A stretch of DNA of 40,770 nucleotides. Origin: Candidatus Geocrenenecus sp. JGI 0000106-J15 (GTDB taxonomy: Archaea > Thermoproteota > Nitrososphaeria_A > Caldarchaeales > Wolframiiraptoraceae). Position numbers and translations under genes: made by a program. Location: positions 1 to 40,770 of the forward strand of contig ASPF01000014.1 in NCBI GenBank assembly GCA_000405685.1, given 5' to 3'. A model generated the notes under the pieces. The model worked only from the letters and a program-made list of their open reading frames with translations, made no database searches and was not told where the DNA came from. Positions 23,287-32,239 of this stretch are shown here, piece by piece (position 1 is the first letter of the stretch; each line of letters starts with the position of its first letter).

Positions 23287-25578
23287 TTATAGTTCTCTGA
23301 TTACTCCATGTAGGCGTAGATGAAGTCTACCTTCTATACGTAGAAGTCTACCCACAACTATGTACTCAGACTTTTTCTTTAAAGATATTAATTCATCATT
23401 CATCTCTATCGGTATTACCGCTCGCCATCTCTCATCTACCAAAACTACGATCTTTCCAGGATAGATTTCTTCGACAAGTATCCTAAATCTTTTTAATTCT
23501 CCATCAAGTTTTCTAGATATTTTAAGCTTATGTTTTGAAATAGGATAAAGCCTCCCATATTCTTCATATAATCTCCGAGATCTTAATAGTTTCTTCAAAG
23601 CTCTCTCAATCTCTCCAATATTATATCCGTCATAAATTAATTCTTCTAAGAGAACTTTCCTAGGAAAACCTTCTTCACCCGACTTCAGAATTCGCCTATA
23701 AATTATTCTCGATAATTTAATTAAACTAGTTCTAGACTTTACACTAGTGGAAGAAGTTTGCCCAAATTGCTTACTATAAGAAGGTGAATCTGGAGTTAGA
23801 GCTTCTTCCTCCTTTCTAAGGCTTCTTGTAAGGTTTTCAATCTTTGCTTCTTCTACTTTATCTGAACTATTGTAAATTAAGCTATTCTTGGATACATAAT
23901 TTTCATGCTTTGCTTCATGGCTTGTTTGAGGAATATCTGTAGATGTTGGCTTAGTATACTCCATTAGGTTCTTCTGCTTGATCTCTTGATTAATTTGTTC
24001 AATTATGTTCTTGGTCTTTCTAACTTTTTTATACGCTGATTCAAGATATGCTTCATCAAGTGTTCCTTTAGCTATCAGTATTACACATCTTCCAGTTCTT
24101 ACCCGACCAGTTCTTCCTCTTCTCTGGATGAATCTTATCTCTGATGGTATCGGTTCATAAAATATGACTAAGGTACATTGTGGAATGTCTAGGCCTTCTT
24201 CACCGATACTAGTAGATACTAGAACATCTATCGAGCCTTCCCTGAATCTCTTCAATATCTGTAATTGCTCCTTCTGACTCATATAGATTGCGCTTTTATC
24301 TTTTCTCTGTCCAACAAATATCTCTGCCCTGAAATTTCTATTTTTTAGAATATCTACTAAATGCTCTGCTGTATCTCTATATTGGGTGAAAATGATAACT
24401 CTACTTTGGGGTTCTAGATTGAACTGATTGTCCAGTTCTTCGATTAATACCTGGATCTTGGAATGTTCTTCATATTCTTCTTTAAGAATATTCATTAAGA
24501 CTTGAAACCTAGAATCACTGAGCAATCTTCTATGAGACTTCTTCTCAGAGGTTATCGAGTTAATCAAGAATTTTCTAAGAGTGTAAGCTCCTTGAGATAG
24601 TAGAAGTTCTAATGCATGTAGGAGGATTAGAGCTGTACTCTGGGTGAGCAGCAGATTCCAAGATAAGCCTCTAACATATCTATTCTTCTCAGTTTTAATC
24701 TTTTCACGGAGGATCTCCCCAATCTCCAGTAGGTGTTTTCTAAAAATATGTCTATAATCTTTCTTGATTAGATCAGCTTCTCTAAGCTCTGCAAGGTACT
24801 CTTCAAACATCTCTTTGATCAGTTTAGCATATCTCTGATAGCTGTCAGGAGGGTCTACAACTCTATATTCTATCTTGACCTTGGAGATGTAGGGAGAAAC
24901 ATCTTCATCGTATTCTGAGCGGTAAAGTATATTCTCAATAAAGAGGTTCTCTACTATCTCCCTAACTCTATCGATGCTTCCACCAGGAGAAGCTGTCAAA
25001 GCAAGTATGCGAGTATTCTTATAATGGCTAACATAATGTTGAGCGATCTTTGTGTATGCATAGCCTTTCCTAGCTCTATGAGCTTCATCAAATATTATTA
25101 GACTGAAGTCATCCAGCTTTAACCCATTCTCTAAATCGTTCTTAACTACTTCAGGTGTCGTGAAGAATATTTTAATATTCTTACTATTCCACCATAACCT
25201 CCTTTCTTCTGGAGTTATCTCACCAGTTAGAATTTTTAATTGATCTGCATCTATGTTTAAGAGCTGGAAGAATTTTTCTTTATGCTGGTCTACTAGAGGC
25301 TTAGTAGGGGCCATGACTAATATTCTACTATTCGGCTGACTATATAGATAGTAAGCCGAGAGGTAGGCAGCGATTATCGTCTTACCTAAAGCTGTAGGTA
25401 AGACGACTAAAGTGTTCTTTCCTATAGATGATTCAGCTATTTTCACTTGATATTCTCTAACTTCTATCTTCTCTTTCTTGAGGATAGGATTATTTAAGAT
25501 ATGTGAAATACTATATTTCTCTAGAGTTTTCTTTATGTTCAGCTTACTTTTTATCTCATCACTACTACCTCCTATCAA
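23287..25578 (-). CDS. Hef/FANCM-like superfamily 2 helicase without XPF nuclease domain
   Basis: 763 residues from TTG 25578, with a GAGGAG ribosome-binding site just upstream. Helicase motifs: PTALGKT at 61-67, IIFDEAHRARKG (about 160), LALTASPGG, FTQYRDTAEHLVDIL, STSIGEEGLDIPQ and QRRGRTGR. The insertion between the RecA domains resembles Hef's thumb domain. After about residue 530 comes a charged linker, then a winged-helix-like segment (EELIYDGYNIGEIERALKKL) and a beta-rich end. The ERK-x3-D nuclease motif and helix-hairpin-helix of euryarchaeal Hef are absent. Remodels forks and junctions; the neighbouring Hjc could supply the cut. It sits 114 bases downstream of HMG-CoA reductase on the same strand. 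Confidence 0.88.
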   Translation of the reverse strand: MIGGSSDEIKSKLNIKKTLEKYSISHILNNPILKKEKIEVREYQVKIAESSIGKNTLVVLPTALGKTIIAAYLSAYYLYSQPNSRILVMAPTKPLVDQHKEKFFQLLNIDADQLKILTGEITPEERRLWWNSKNIKIFFTTPEVVKNDLENGLKLDDFSLIIFDEAHRARKGYAYTKIAQHYVSHYKNTRILALTASPGGSIDRVREIVENLFIENILYRSEYDEDVSPYISKVKIEYRVVDPPDSYQRYAKLIKEMFEEYLAELREADLIKKDYRHIFRKHLLEIGEILREKIKTEKNRYVRGLSWNLLLTQSTALILLHALELLLSQGAYTLRKFLINSITSEKKSHRRLLSDSRFQVLMNILKEEYEEHSKIQVLIEELDNQFNLEPQSRVIIFTQYRDTAEHLVDILKNRNFRAEIFVGQRKDKSAIYMSQKEQLQILKRFREGSIDVLVSTSIGEEGLDIPQCTLVIFYEPIPSEIRFIQRRGRTGRVRTGRCVILIAKGTLDEAYLESAYKKVRKTKNIIEQINQEIKQKNLMEYTKPTSTDIPQTSHEAKHENYVSKNSLIYNSSDKVEEAKIENLTRSLRKEEEALTPDSPSYSKQFGQTSSTSVKSRTSLIKLSRIIYRRILKSGEEGFPRKVLLEELIYDGYNIGEIERALKKLLRSRRLYEEYGRLYPISKHKLKISRKLDGELKRFRILVEEIYPGKIVVLVDERWRAVIPIEMNDELISLKKKSEYIVVGRLLRIEGRLHLRLHGVIREL

Positions 25579-25692
25579 TGTGGATATCTCCTCATCTTAT
25601 GACGTCTTAGTTTCAGGATTACAGTATACACACTAATAACTGTCAACTGATCTATGATAAAAAGATTTTAGACTATATTGAAAATGAAAAGG

Positions 25693-26979
25693 TTACGTTT
25701 TCCTGTTTGCTCTTATCCTAATAAGTATCTGTTGAGCTTTATCAAGTCTTACGGTCTTCTCTTTTACCATTTCTTCTGCTACGAGATCTATTTCATCGCC
25801 TATCGCTCCAGCCATCACAGCAATGTTTTTTGCATGGAGAGACATGTGGCCAGCCTGTATTCCTTCAGCAGCTAATGCTCTTAGTGCTGCAAGATTCTGG
25901 ACTAAGCCTACTGCACCAATTACTTCTGCTAACTCTTGAGCTGTCTTCACACCTAGTATTTTTAAAGAGATCTTGGCGAGAGGATGAGTTTTAGTCGCTC
26001 CACCAACTATACCTACAGCTAAAGGCATCTCGAGAGACCCATATAGATAATTTCCATCGGTCTCCCATCTACTCAGAGGTCGATATCTTCCATCTCTAGA
26101 TGCATATGCGTGGGCCCCTGCTTCTACTGCTCTCCAATCATTTCCAGTAGCTATTACGACAGCGTCAACCCCATTCATTATCCCCTTATTATGTGTTGCA
26201 GCTCTATAAGGGTCAGCATCTGCGAAAGCCCAAGCCTCCATTATCCCTTCTGCAATATCTTTTCCTCCTATAGCTTCTACTGGTATCTTTGTCCAAGCTC
26301 TAACAATTCTTCTATCAGCTAGATTTGAGATTATTCTTAGTCTAAAAGATCCATTTGCTATCGAGGCGAGGCGTGGTGCGACTGCTTCAGCCATCGTATT
26401 TACTGCATTAGCGCCCATAGCATCTCTAACATCTACAATTAGATGAACAATAAGCAAAACTCCAACCCTGGTCTCGGCTATTCTTACTTCAAGGTCTCTC
26501 GCTCCTCCTCCAAGCTTTACTAGTACGGGGTCACATTGATTAGCTATGTCTAGAAGTTCCTCTTTTCTCTTAAGTATTTCAAGTCTCGCTATTTCAGGTT
26601 GAGGAACTTTTACAAGCTGTACCTGACCTATCATTAATGGTCCAGTACTCATAGTATATACTCCTCCCCCTTCCCTAGTCATCTTAGCAGCATTAGATGC
26701 AGCGGCTACTACTGATGGTTCTTCGATAACCATTGGTATAAGATAGTCTCTATTGTTTATGAGGAAGTTTACAGCTATTCCTAGAGGTAGTTGATAAGTT
26801 GAGATTACATTCTCTATCATTCTATTCGCAGTCTCTATATCCAGTGCACCATAATTTTTTAGTAGTTCAATCTCTTCAATAGTTAAATCTGCAAACTCAG
26901 AAACAGTCTTCAATCTTTCTTCTATGCTTAACTTGTAGAAACCAGATATCCTAGAGCTTCTCCCGCTCAATTTTCTCAC
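25693..26979 (-). CDS. hmgA: HMG-CoA reductase, class II (bacterial type)
   Basis: 428 residues from GTG 26979. Reduces HMG-CoA to mevalonate, the committed step for archaeal isoprenoid lipids. The full length and the N-terminus (SRISGFYKLSIEERL, GALDIETANRMIENVIST, YQLPLGIAVNFLINNRDYL) match the class II Pseudomonas mevalonii enzyme rather than the class I enzyme of most archaea. Catalytic residues: glutamate in EEPSVVAAAS (86/87), K265 in THNKGIMNG, D281, and H382 in GHMSLHAKN. Class II enzymes are known in Archaeoglobales and Thermoplasmatales through transfer from bacteria. TATA-like AACATAAAAGAAG lies about 26 bases upstream of the GTG, suggesting a leaderless mRNA. Confidence 0.95.
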   Translation of the reverse strand: MRKLSGRSSRISGFYKLSIEERLKTVSEFADLTIEEIELLKNYGALDIETANRMIENVISTYQLPLGIAVNFLINNRDYLIPMVIEEPSVVAAASNAAKMTREGGGVYTMSTGPLMIGQVQLVKVPQPEIARLEILKRKEELLDIANQCDPVLVKLGGGARDLEVRIAETRVGVLLIVHLIVDVRDAMGANAVNTMAEAVAPRLASIANGSFRLRIISNLADRRIVRAWTKIPVEAIGGKDIAEGIMEAWAFADADPYRAATHNKGIMNGVDAVVIATGNDWRAVEAGAHAYASRDGRYRPLSRWETDGNYLYGSLEMPLAVGIVGGATKTHPLAKISLKILGVKTAQELAEVIGAVGLVQNLAALRALAAEGIQAGHMSLHAKNIAVMAGAIGDEIDLVAEEMVKEKTVRLDKAQQILIRIRANRKT

Positions 26980-27050
26980 CTATCCAATAAACTCTCTTCT
27001 TTTATGTTTTTTCAATATGAATATATTATCTGACGTATGCTGAAAAAAGG

Positions 27051-27102
27051 GAAATACTTAAAAAGACTCAATAACTAGTTTATACTAGTTATTTCAGGAG
27101 GT
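27051..27102 (+). promoter_or_regulatory. Malic enzyme promoter, 24-bp palindrome and Shine-Dalgarno
   Basis: BRE/TATA GAAATACTTAAAAA (27051-27064) predicts a start near 27085. A perfect 10-bp inverted repeat, AATAACTAGT (27070-27079) and ACTAGTTATT (27084-27093) around TTAT, covers that start site. GGAGGT (27097-27102) lies six bases before TTG 27109, unusually strong for this window and evidence that the TTG is the true start on a leadered mRNA. The palindrome could be a repressor operator or a small 5' hairpin that modulates ribosome access. Confidence 0.6.
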
Positions 27103-27108
27103 TAGTTC

Positions 27109-28449
27109 TTGACTAAGGAAGAATTATTAAGAAAAGCTCAAATCCCTGCACAGCTTGCTATGAAATATCATCCTTTCTATAAAGGTAAGATCCAAGTCAC
27201 ATTAAAAGTTCCAGTTAGAAGTTATGATGATTTTGCAATCTGGTATACTCCTGGAGTTGCTGAACCATGTAAAGTAATTAAGAATAACATCGACTCAGTT
27301 TTTGAATATACTAATAGGGCTAATACAGTTGCAGTTGTAAGTGATGGAACAAGGGTTTTAGGATTAGGCGATATCGGACCTGAAGCAGGTCTCCCTGTAA
27401 TGGAAGGTAAAGCATTATTATTCAAGTACTTAGGTGGAGTAGATGCTTTCCCTATTGTCTTAAATGTGAGAGATCCAGAAGAGATTATTAAGGTGGTTAA
27501 GGCTCTTGAGCCAAGCTTCGGGGGAATAAATCTAGAAGACATCGAGAAACCAAAATGCTTCTATATTTTAGAAAGATTAAGGAAGGAGATGAATATCCCT
27601 GTATGGCATGATGACCAGCAAGGTACAGCTACAGTGACTCTCGCAGCTTTAATAAATGCTTTGAAAGTTGTTGATAAGAAGATAAATGATGTAGTTGTCG
27701 CTATGATTGGAGCGGGAGCGGCTAACGTTGCTATTGCAAGATTAATCATCTCAGCAGGAGTAGATCCTGGAAAGATGAGGATTGTTGATACTAGGGGGAT
27801 ACTATATGCAGAGAGAGAAGATGTTGATAAACTACAATTTAGTGATCCATGGAAGTATGATTTAGCAATTAAGACTAACCGTGACCGGATTATAGGAGAT
27901 ATTCCAGAAGCATTAAAGAGCGCTGACGTAGTTATAGGTATGTCTAAGCCTGGTCCTGGAGTAATAAAGAAAGAGTGGGTTCAATCAATGGCTGATAACG
28001 CTATTGTTTTCGCATGCGCTAACCCTATACCTGAGATATGGCCTTGGGAAGCAAAAGAAGCTGGTGCAAGAATAGTTGCTACTGGTAGATCTGATTTCCC
28101 CAATCAGGTAAACAACTCGCTAGGCTTTCCAGGAATATTTAGAGGTGCATTAGATGTTAGAGCGAAAACTATTACAGATGAGATGTGTATTGCGGCTGCA
28201 AAAGAGCTGGCTAGAATAGCGGAGGAAAAAGGCTTGTCAGAGGATTACATTATACCAACTATGGAGGATTGGGAGGTATATCCTAGAGAGGCCACAGCAG
28301 TAGGTATGAAAGCTATAGAACTAGGTCTAGCAAGATTAAAGATGAGCGAGGATGAACTCTATGAGACAGCTTATAATACTATAAAAGGCGCAAGAGAACT
28401 AGTACACATGATGATGAGAGAAGGGTTCATCCCTCCAGCTCCAGATTAG
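27109..28449 (+). CDS. NAD(P)-dependent malic enzyme (malate oxidoreductase, decarboxylating)
   Basis: 446 residues from TTG 27109, the usual length for prokaryotic short-form malic enzyme. Converts malate to pyruvate and carbon dioxide. Motifs: catalytic tyrosine in AIWYTPGVAEP, lysine in VMEGKALLFKYLGG, metal site INLEDIEKPKCF and WHDDQQGTA, dinucleotide fold MIGAGAANVAIARL, and FACANPIPEIWPWEA. No phosphotransacetylase fusion. Appears monocistronic. It links the organic-acid pool to pyruvate next to ferredoxin-based pathways in this window. Cofactor preference not determined. Confidence 0.95.
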   Translation: MTKEELLRKAQIPAQLAMKYHPFYKGKIQVTLKVPVRSYDDFAIWYTPGVAEPCKVIKNNIDSVFEYTNRANTVAVVSDGTRVLGLGDIGPEAGLPVMEGKALLFKYLGGVDAFPIVLNVRDPEEIIKVVKALEPSFGGINLEDIEKPKCFYILERLRKEMNIPVWHDDQQGTATVTLAALINALKVVDKKINDVVVAMIGAGAANVAIARLIISAGVDPGKMRIVDTRGILYAEREDVDKLQFSDPWKYDLAIKTNRDRIIGDIPEALKSADVVIGMSKPGPGVIKKEWVQSMADNAIVFACANPIPEIWPWEAKEAGARIVATGRSDFPNQVNNSLGFPGIFRGALDVRAKTITDEMCIAAAKELARIAEEKGLSEDYIIPTMEDWEVYPREATAVGMKAIELGLARLKMSEDELYETAYNTIKGARELVHMMMREGFIPPAPD

Positions 28450-28545
28450 TCGATGGAAGTATTTAGATAACCCTATAAATCACCTAGTAATTTTTATGTC
28501 AAAATCTTCAGGGCGATTAGTGAGTATAAGTTTATCTCCTTCCAT

Positions 28546-29325
28546 GTGTTTATAGTTAATAGTATGTCAGAAGAGCTAGAAGGACTGGTTAAGATAGTAG
28601 AAGTTGAACCTATAAAGGATGAGATAATAATTATTGAAGGATTTCCTGATGTTGGTTTAGTTGGAACTATTGCAGCTTCATTTCTTACTGATAAGCTTCA
28701 AATGAAGGAAGTAGGCTACGTAGAATCTGATGCTCTACCTCCAATAATATCTGTAAAGAATGGGAAAGTCTTAGATCTAATTCGATTATATAGTGGAAAC
28801 AACATAGTTGTAATCTTATCTGAAATACCTGTCCCTCTACCAATCATTAGACCTTTAAGCCAGAAGATAATTGAGTGGGCCATATCTAAGAAAGCTAAAA
28901 TGCTAGTCAGTTTGACCGGGATGCCTGAACCTGGAAGATTAAATATCGATATACCAAAAGTATATGTTCTTGGAAGCAATATGAAGATCTCACAGGATGC
29001 ATTGAAGATTGATGGTGTTGAAGCTTTCACAGACGGCTATATTACAGGAGTTAAAGGAATGATTTTAAGAGAGAGTATAAGAAGAGATTTCGATGCATTA
29101 CTTATCTTATCACAAGCACACTTTAATTACCCTGACCCTGGATCTGCTGCAGAAACCTTGAAATACTTATCAAAACTTCTATCCATAAATATAGATGTAA
29201 AGCCGTTACTTGAGAGTGCAGAAGAATTGAAGTTAAGATTGAGAGATTTAATGCGTAGAACCAGCCAAGCTATGCAAGACGTACAGAAATCTCGTGAACT
29301 AGAACTTCCCGCAGTATATCTTTAA
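28546..29325 (+). CDS. PAC2-family protein (proteasome assembly chaperone-like)
   Basis: 259 residues from GTG 28546. ATG 28564 (MSEELEGLVKI) is the better start, since a TATA-like AAGTTTATCT near 28529-28538 would start transcription around 28558. PAC2 features: IIEGFPDVGLVGTIAASFL, ALPPIISVKNGKVLDLIRLY, VILSEIPVPLPIIRPLSQ and the glycine-rich TDGYITGVKGMIL. Archaeal members are thought to aid proteasome assembly by analogy with eukaryotic PAC2; direct proof is limited. It is followed after a few bases by Hsp20, forming a protein quality-control pair. Confidence 0.9.
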   Translation: MFIVNSMSEELEGLVKIVEVEPIKDEIIIIEGFPDVGLVGTIAASFLTDKLQMKEVGYVESDALPPIISVKNGKVLDLIRLYSGNNIVVILSEIPVPLPIIRPLSQKIIEWAISKKAKMLVSLTGMPEPGRLNIDIPKVYVLGSNMKISQDALKIDGVEAFTDGYITGVKGMILRESIRRDFDALLILSQAHFNYPDPGSAAETLKYLSKLLSINIDVKPLLESAEELKLRLRDLMRRTSQAMQDVQKSRELELPAVYL

Positions 29326-29330
29326 AGGGG

Positions 29331-29753
29331 GTGCACGGCATGGCTTATAGAAGAACTCTCTGGAAAATCATGCTTGATGAGTTCAAGAGAATAGAACAAG
29401 AATTAAGAAATCTAGAAGATGAATTTTATATGAGAATTAAAGGATTAGAATCTATGAGAGGATGTATAACCCCTCTCCATAATGTTTACGAATCTGGAGA
29501 TGAATTAATAATTACTGCTGATATGCCTGGGACTGATAAAGAAGAAATAGAACTTACAGCTGGAGAAGACTATTTAAAGATTGAAGCTCCCTGCCGCTCC
29601 CCTGCTAGAAAAATAAGAGAAGGAAAATACATACTACATGTAAGGCTACCAGTAGAGATTGAGCCTGAAAGTGTGAGAGCGAGATATAAGGATGGAGTAC
29701 TAGAAGTAATTGCAAAAAAGAGGTTCAGAGGAGTAAAGATTAAGGTAGAATGA
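29331..29753 (+). CDS. Small heat-shock protein, Hsp20/alpha-crystallin family
   Basis: 140 residues from GTG 29331. ATG 29340 (MAYRRTLWKIM) is preferred because an AGGGGG-type ribosome-binding site precedes it at suitable distance. The N-terminal helix is followed by the alpha-crystallin domain (about residues 45-140): PLHNVYESGDELIITADMPG, KEEIELTAGEDYLKIEA, and the closing LPVEIEPESVRARYKDGVLEV. The C-terminal I-x-I oligomerisation motif is present as IKVE preceded by VKIK. An ATP-independent holdase. Operon with the PAC2 gene. Confidence 0.93.
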   Translation: MHGMAYRRTLWKIMLDEFKRIEQELRNLEDEFYMRIKGLESMRGCITPLHNVYESGDELIITADMPGTDKEEIELTAGEDYLKIEAPCRSPARKIREGKYILHVRLPVEIEPESVRARYKDGVLEVIAKKRFRGVKIKVE

Positions 29754-29822
29754 AAAACTAGAACATTGAAGTCTTGAAGAAACTCTTTTATCCTTATTTT
29801 AGGATATCTAAGGTCGTCAATC

Positions 29823-30791
29823 TTATCTCGTTGGGCTTAATAGACTCGATAAGACTGCTCTCCAAGCTTTCAAGATGTTCTCCCTATTATATCCTCCACC
29901 ACCTAGTACTAATAATCTACCTTCACATTTCTCCTCAGATATTTTGTGAAGTCTAGAAGTTGCATACTTATGGACTTTCTCACTATACATTAACCCTGTA
30001 AGGGGATCTCCAGCTAATCCATCAGCCCCTGCCTGCAATATAATAAATTCAGGGTTAAACTTATCTATGAATTGTTCAACTTCTCTCCATGCTTCTATGA
30101 ATTCTTCATCTCCTGCTCCAGGCATTAATGGGATGTTCAGCTTTGTTCCTTCAGCTTCTCCTCCACCTCTTTCATGACTAAAACCTGTTCCAGGATAAAG
30201 TGTTCTACCATCTTGATGTATATCTACTATCAAGACATCTTTATTGAAATAATAATCATAAAAAACCCCGTCTCCATGATGTGCATCAATATCAACATAC
30301 AATACTTGCTTTAGCTTAACTATCTCAACTAAATATTTAATTGCGATGGATGCATCATTAAAGATGCAGAAGCCTCCGGCCCTATCTTTTCTTGCATGGT
30401 GTAATCCCCCTACAGGATTAAAGCCATGATTTATTACACCTTGAATTATCATTTTTACCAGCTTTAACGTTGAGCCAGTTACATAGAGTGATGCTTCATA
30501 GCATCCCTTGAAAGCAGGTGTATCTCCATAATCTAGATATCCGTAACCTGCTTCAGACTTCTTCTTAACAAAGTTAACATAATCTAAGTCGTGGAATAGT
30601 AGAACCTCATCTTCTCTAGCCAACTCAGGTTCAACAGCTATTAACTGCCCATGATATTTTTCTAAGAATTCAGGTAGGACTTCATTGTAGAATCTTTCAA
30701 CTCTATCAGATCTAAAGGGATGAAACTCTGGAAAAGAATATAGGAGAGCTTCTTCACCATAAATAACTCCAACCTTACATTTCATGTTCAT
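29823..30791 (-). CDS. Histone deacetylase/acetoin-utilisation family deacetylase
   Basis: 322 residues, full-length HDAC fold. The zinc site and charge relay are complete: tandem histidines in GGLHHARKDRAGGFCIFND (about 131-132), DIDAHHGDGV (D and H ligands at about 169/171), third ligand in LQAGADGLAGDPL (about 258) and the transition-state tyrosine in GGGGYN (about 301). Removes acetyl groups from lysine side chains or small amines; the substrate cannot be told. TATA-like ATTTATAAATG near 30821-30831 on the minus strand. Divergent from the GlmU-like gene. Confidence 0.93.
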   Translation of the reverse strand: MNMKCKVGVIYGEEALLYSFPEFHPFRSDRVERFYNEVLPEFLEKYHGQLIAVEPELAREDEVLLFHDLDYVNFVKKKSEAGYGYLDYGDTPAFKGCYEASLYVTGSTLKLVKMIIQGVINHGFNPVGGLHHARKDRAGGFCIFNDASIAIKYLVEIVKLKQVLYVDIDAHHGDGVFYDYYFNKDVLIVDIHQDGRTLYPGTGFSHERGGGEAEGTKLNIPLMPGAGDEEFIEAWREVEQFIDKFNPEFIILQAGADGLAGDPLTGLMYSEKVHKYATSRLHKISEEKCEGRLLVLGGGGYNRENILKAWRAVLSSLLSPTR

Positions 30792-30912
30792 ATCTATCCT
30801 TAAAATGATAACTTATAACATTTATAAATTCTATCTTCTTACATTACCTAGAGTGAGAAGAATAGCTACAGACACATACATTAATATGCAGCTATAGTAA
30901 CAGTAATACAGA

Positions 30913-32178
30913 ATGAAGATAATAGTCTTTGAAGATGATGCATATGAAAATCTTCTCCCATTAACTTATACGAGAGCAACATTTGAGTTAAGGATAGGTT
31001 CCAAAACAATTTTAGAAAATATAGTTGAGAGATTAAGACCAGAGAAGATTATAATATCAGCGAGGAAGTATCTTAAAAAGGCTTTAGAAGAAAGATATTC
31101 GGATGCTAGAGTAGAAGGAGAAATATTAGATGATGTATTAGTCGTTAATGGTCTCCTATATATTGGTAGGAAAGAATTAAAAACGATAAAGGATCTAATA
31201 TCTGAAGAAAAAGATAAAGCCTTATTTCTTGGAAAAAGATTAGCCGCCGCTAAATTATCGGGAAAGAATCTAAGACAGAAGAATCTGGAAATAATCCATG
31301 ACATTGAATCTTTGAAAAAATATGTAGAGATCAAGCATGCTGAAGACTTTAGACTAATATCTTATCCTTGGGATATCATAAACTATTTTCCAGAAATACT
31401 CCGAGAAGAACTAATTGATCGCATAGAGCTTCCTTCTGAAATTTACAATGGAGTACATATTAGAGGTGACAAAAGACTCATCTATATAGATGATAAAACA
31501 ACTATTGAGCCAGGTACAATTATAGATGTCAGAAATGGTCCAGTATATATTGGGAAGAACGTAGAAATTGAGTCACCTTCAAGGATAATTGGTCCATGTT
31601 ACATTGGCGATAATAGTATGATCTTAGGGGCGAGGATTGAATCATCTATAATTGGCGAAGAATGTAGAATTGGAGGAGAAGTAGTATATTCAATAATCCA
31701 TAAATTCTCTAATAAGAGGCACTTTGGCTTCTTAGGCCACTCATATGTAGGTGAATGGGTTAATCTAGGAGCAGGATTCACGAATAGTAATCTTAAGAAT
31801 ACATATGGAGAAGTAAGAATGAAGATACGTGGAGAGAATATCAGTACAGGAAAAATCTTTCTCGGATGCTTTATAGGAGATCATGTTAGAGCAAGTATTG
31901 GGACGCTAGTCTATACAGCTAAGAAGATAGGTGTTGCATCACATATTCATGGAATTGTATCTGAAGACGTTCCATCCTTTACTTTCTATGCGAAAAGCCT
32001 TGGAGTAGAATTAATAGAACTAAATATAGAAAGTATACTGAAGTCGATAAATAGGATGATGTCTAGAAGAGGTCATACATTAAAACCTACAGAAGAAGAA
32101 TTGTTAAGGAGGGTCTATGAAGAGACTGCTGGCGAAAGAAGCTCAGCTGGGGTTAGAAAGGGGGAAATAAGTATTTAA
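30913..32178 (+). CDS. GlmU-like putative sugar nucleotidyl/acyltransferase
   Basis: 421 residues. The N-terminus (IVFEDDAYENLLPLTYTRAT, FELRIGSKTILENI) lacks the G-x-G-x-R motif of normal nucleotidyltransferases but matches the alternative GlmU-like family known chiefly from Bacteroidetes. A left-handed beta-helix at about residues 180-370 carries the family hallmark VNLGAGFTNSNLKNTYGEVR, which resembles that family's conserved NLGA...NSNLKN segment. Proposed role: UDP-N-acetylglucosamine (or related) synthesis combining uridylylation and acetylation; activity in archaea not established. A charged C-terminal extension (after about 375) follows. Confidence 0.85.
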   Translation: MKIIVFEDDAYENLLPLTYTRATFELRIGSKTILENIVERLRPEKIIISARKYLKKALEERYSDARVEGEILDDVLVVNGLLYIGRKELKTIKDLISEEKDKALFLGKRLAAAKLSGKNLRQKNLEIIHDIESLKKYVEIKHAEDFRLISYPWDIINYFPEILREELIDRIELPSEIYNGVHIRGDKRLIYIDDKTTIEPGTIIDVRNGPVYIGKNVEIESPSRIIGPCYIGDNSMILGARIESSIIGEECRIGGEVVYSIIHKFSNKRHFGFLGHSYVGEWVNLGAGFTNSNLKNTYGEVRMKIRGENISTGKIFLGCFIGDHVRASIGTLVYTAKKIGVASHIHGIVSEDVPSFTFYAKSLGVELIELNIESILKSINRMMSRRGHTLKPTEEELLRRVYEETAGERSSAGVRKGEISI

Positions 32179-32239
32179 TCATGGTTAATTATCATAGTGA
32201 AAATATATTATTCTCCTATATCATTATTATCTTAAAGGC

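Noticed and set aside
29774..29956. 60-codon plus-strand frame after Hsp20
   Set aside because: It mostly lies antisense to the HDAC-family gene, whose catalytic motifs are intact.
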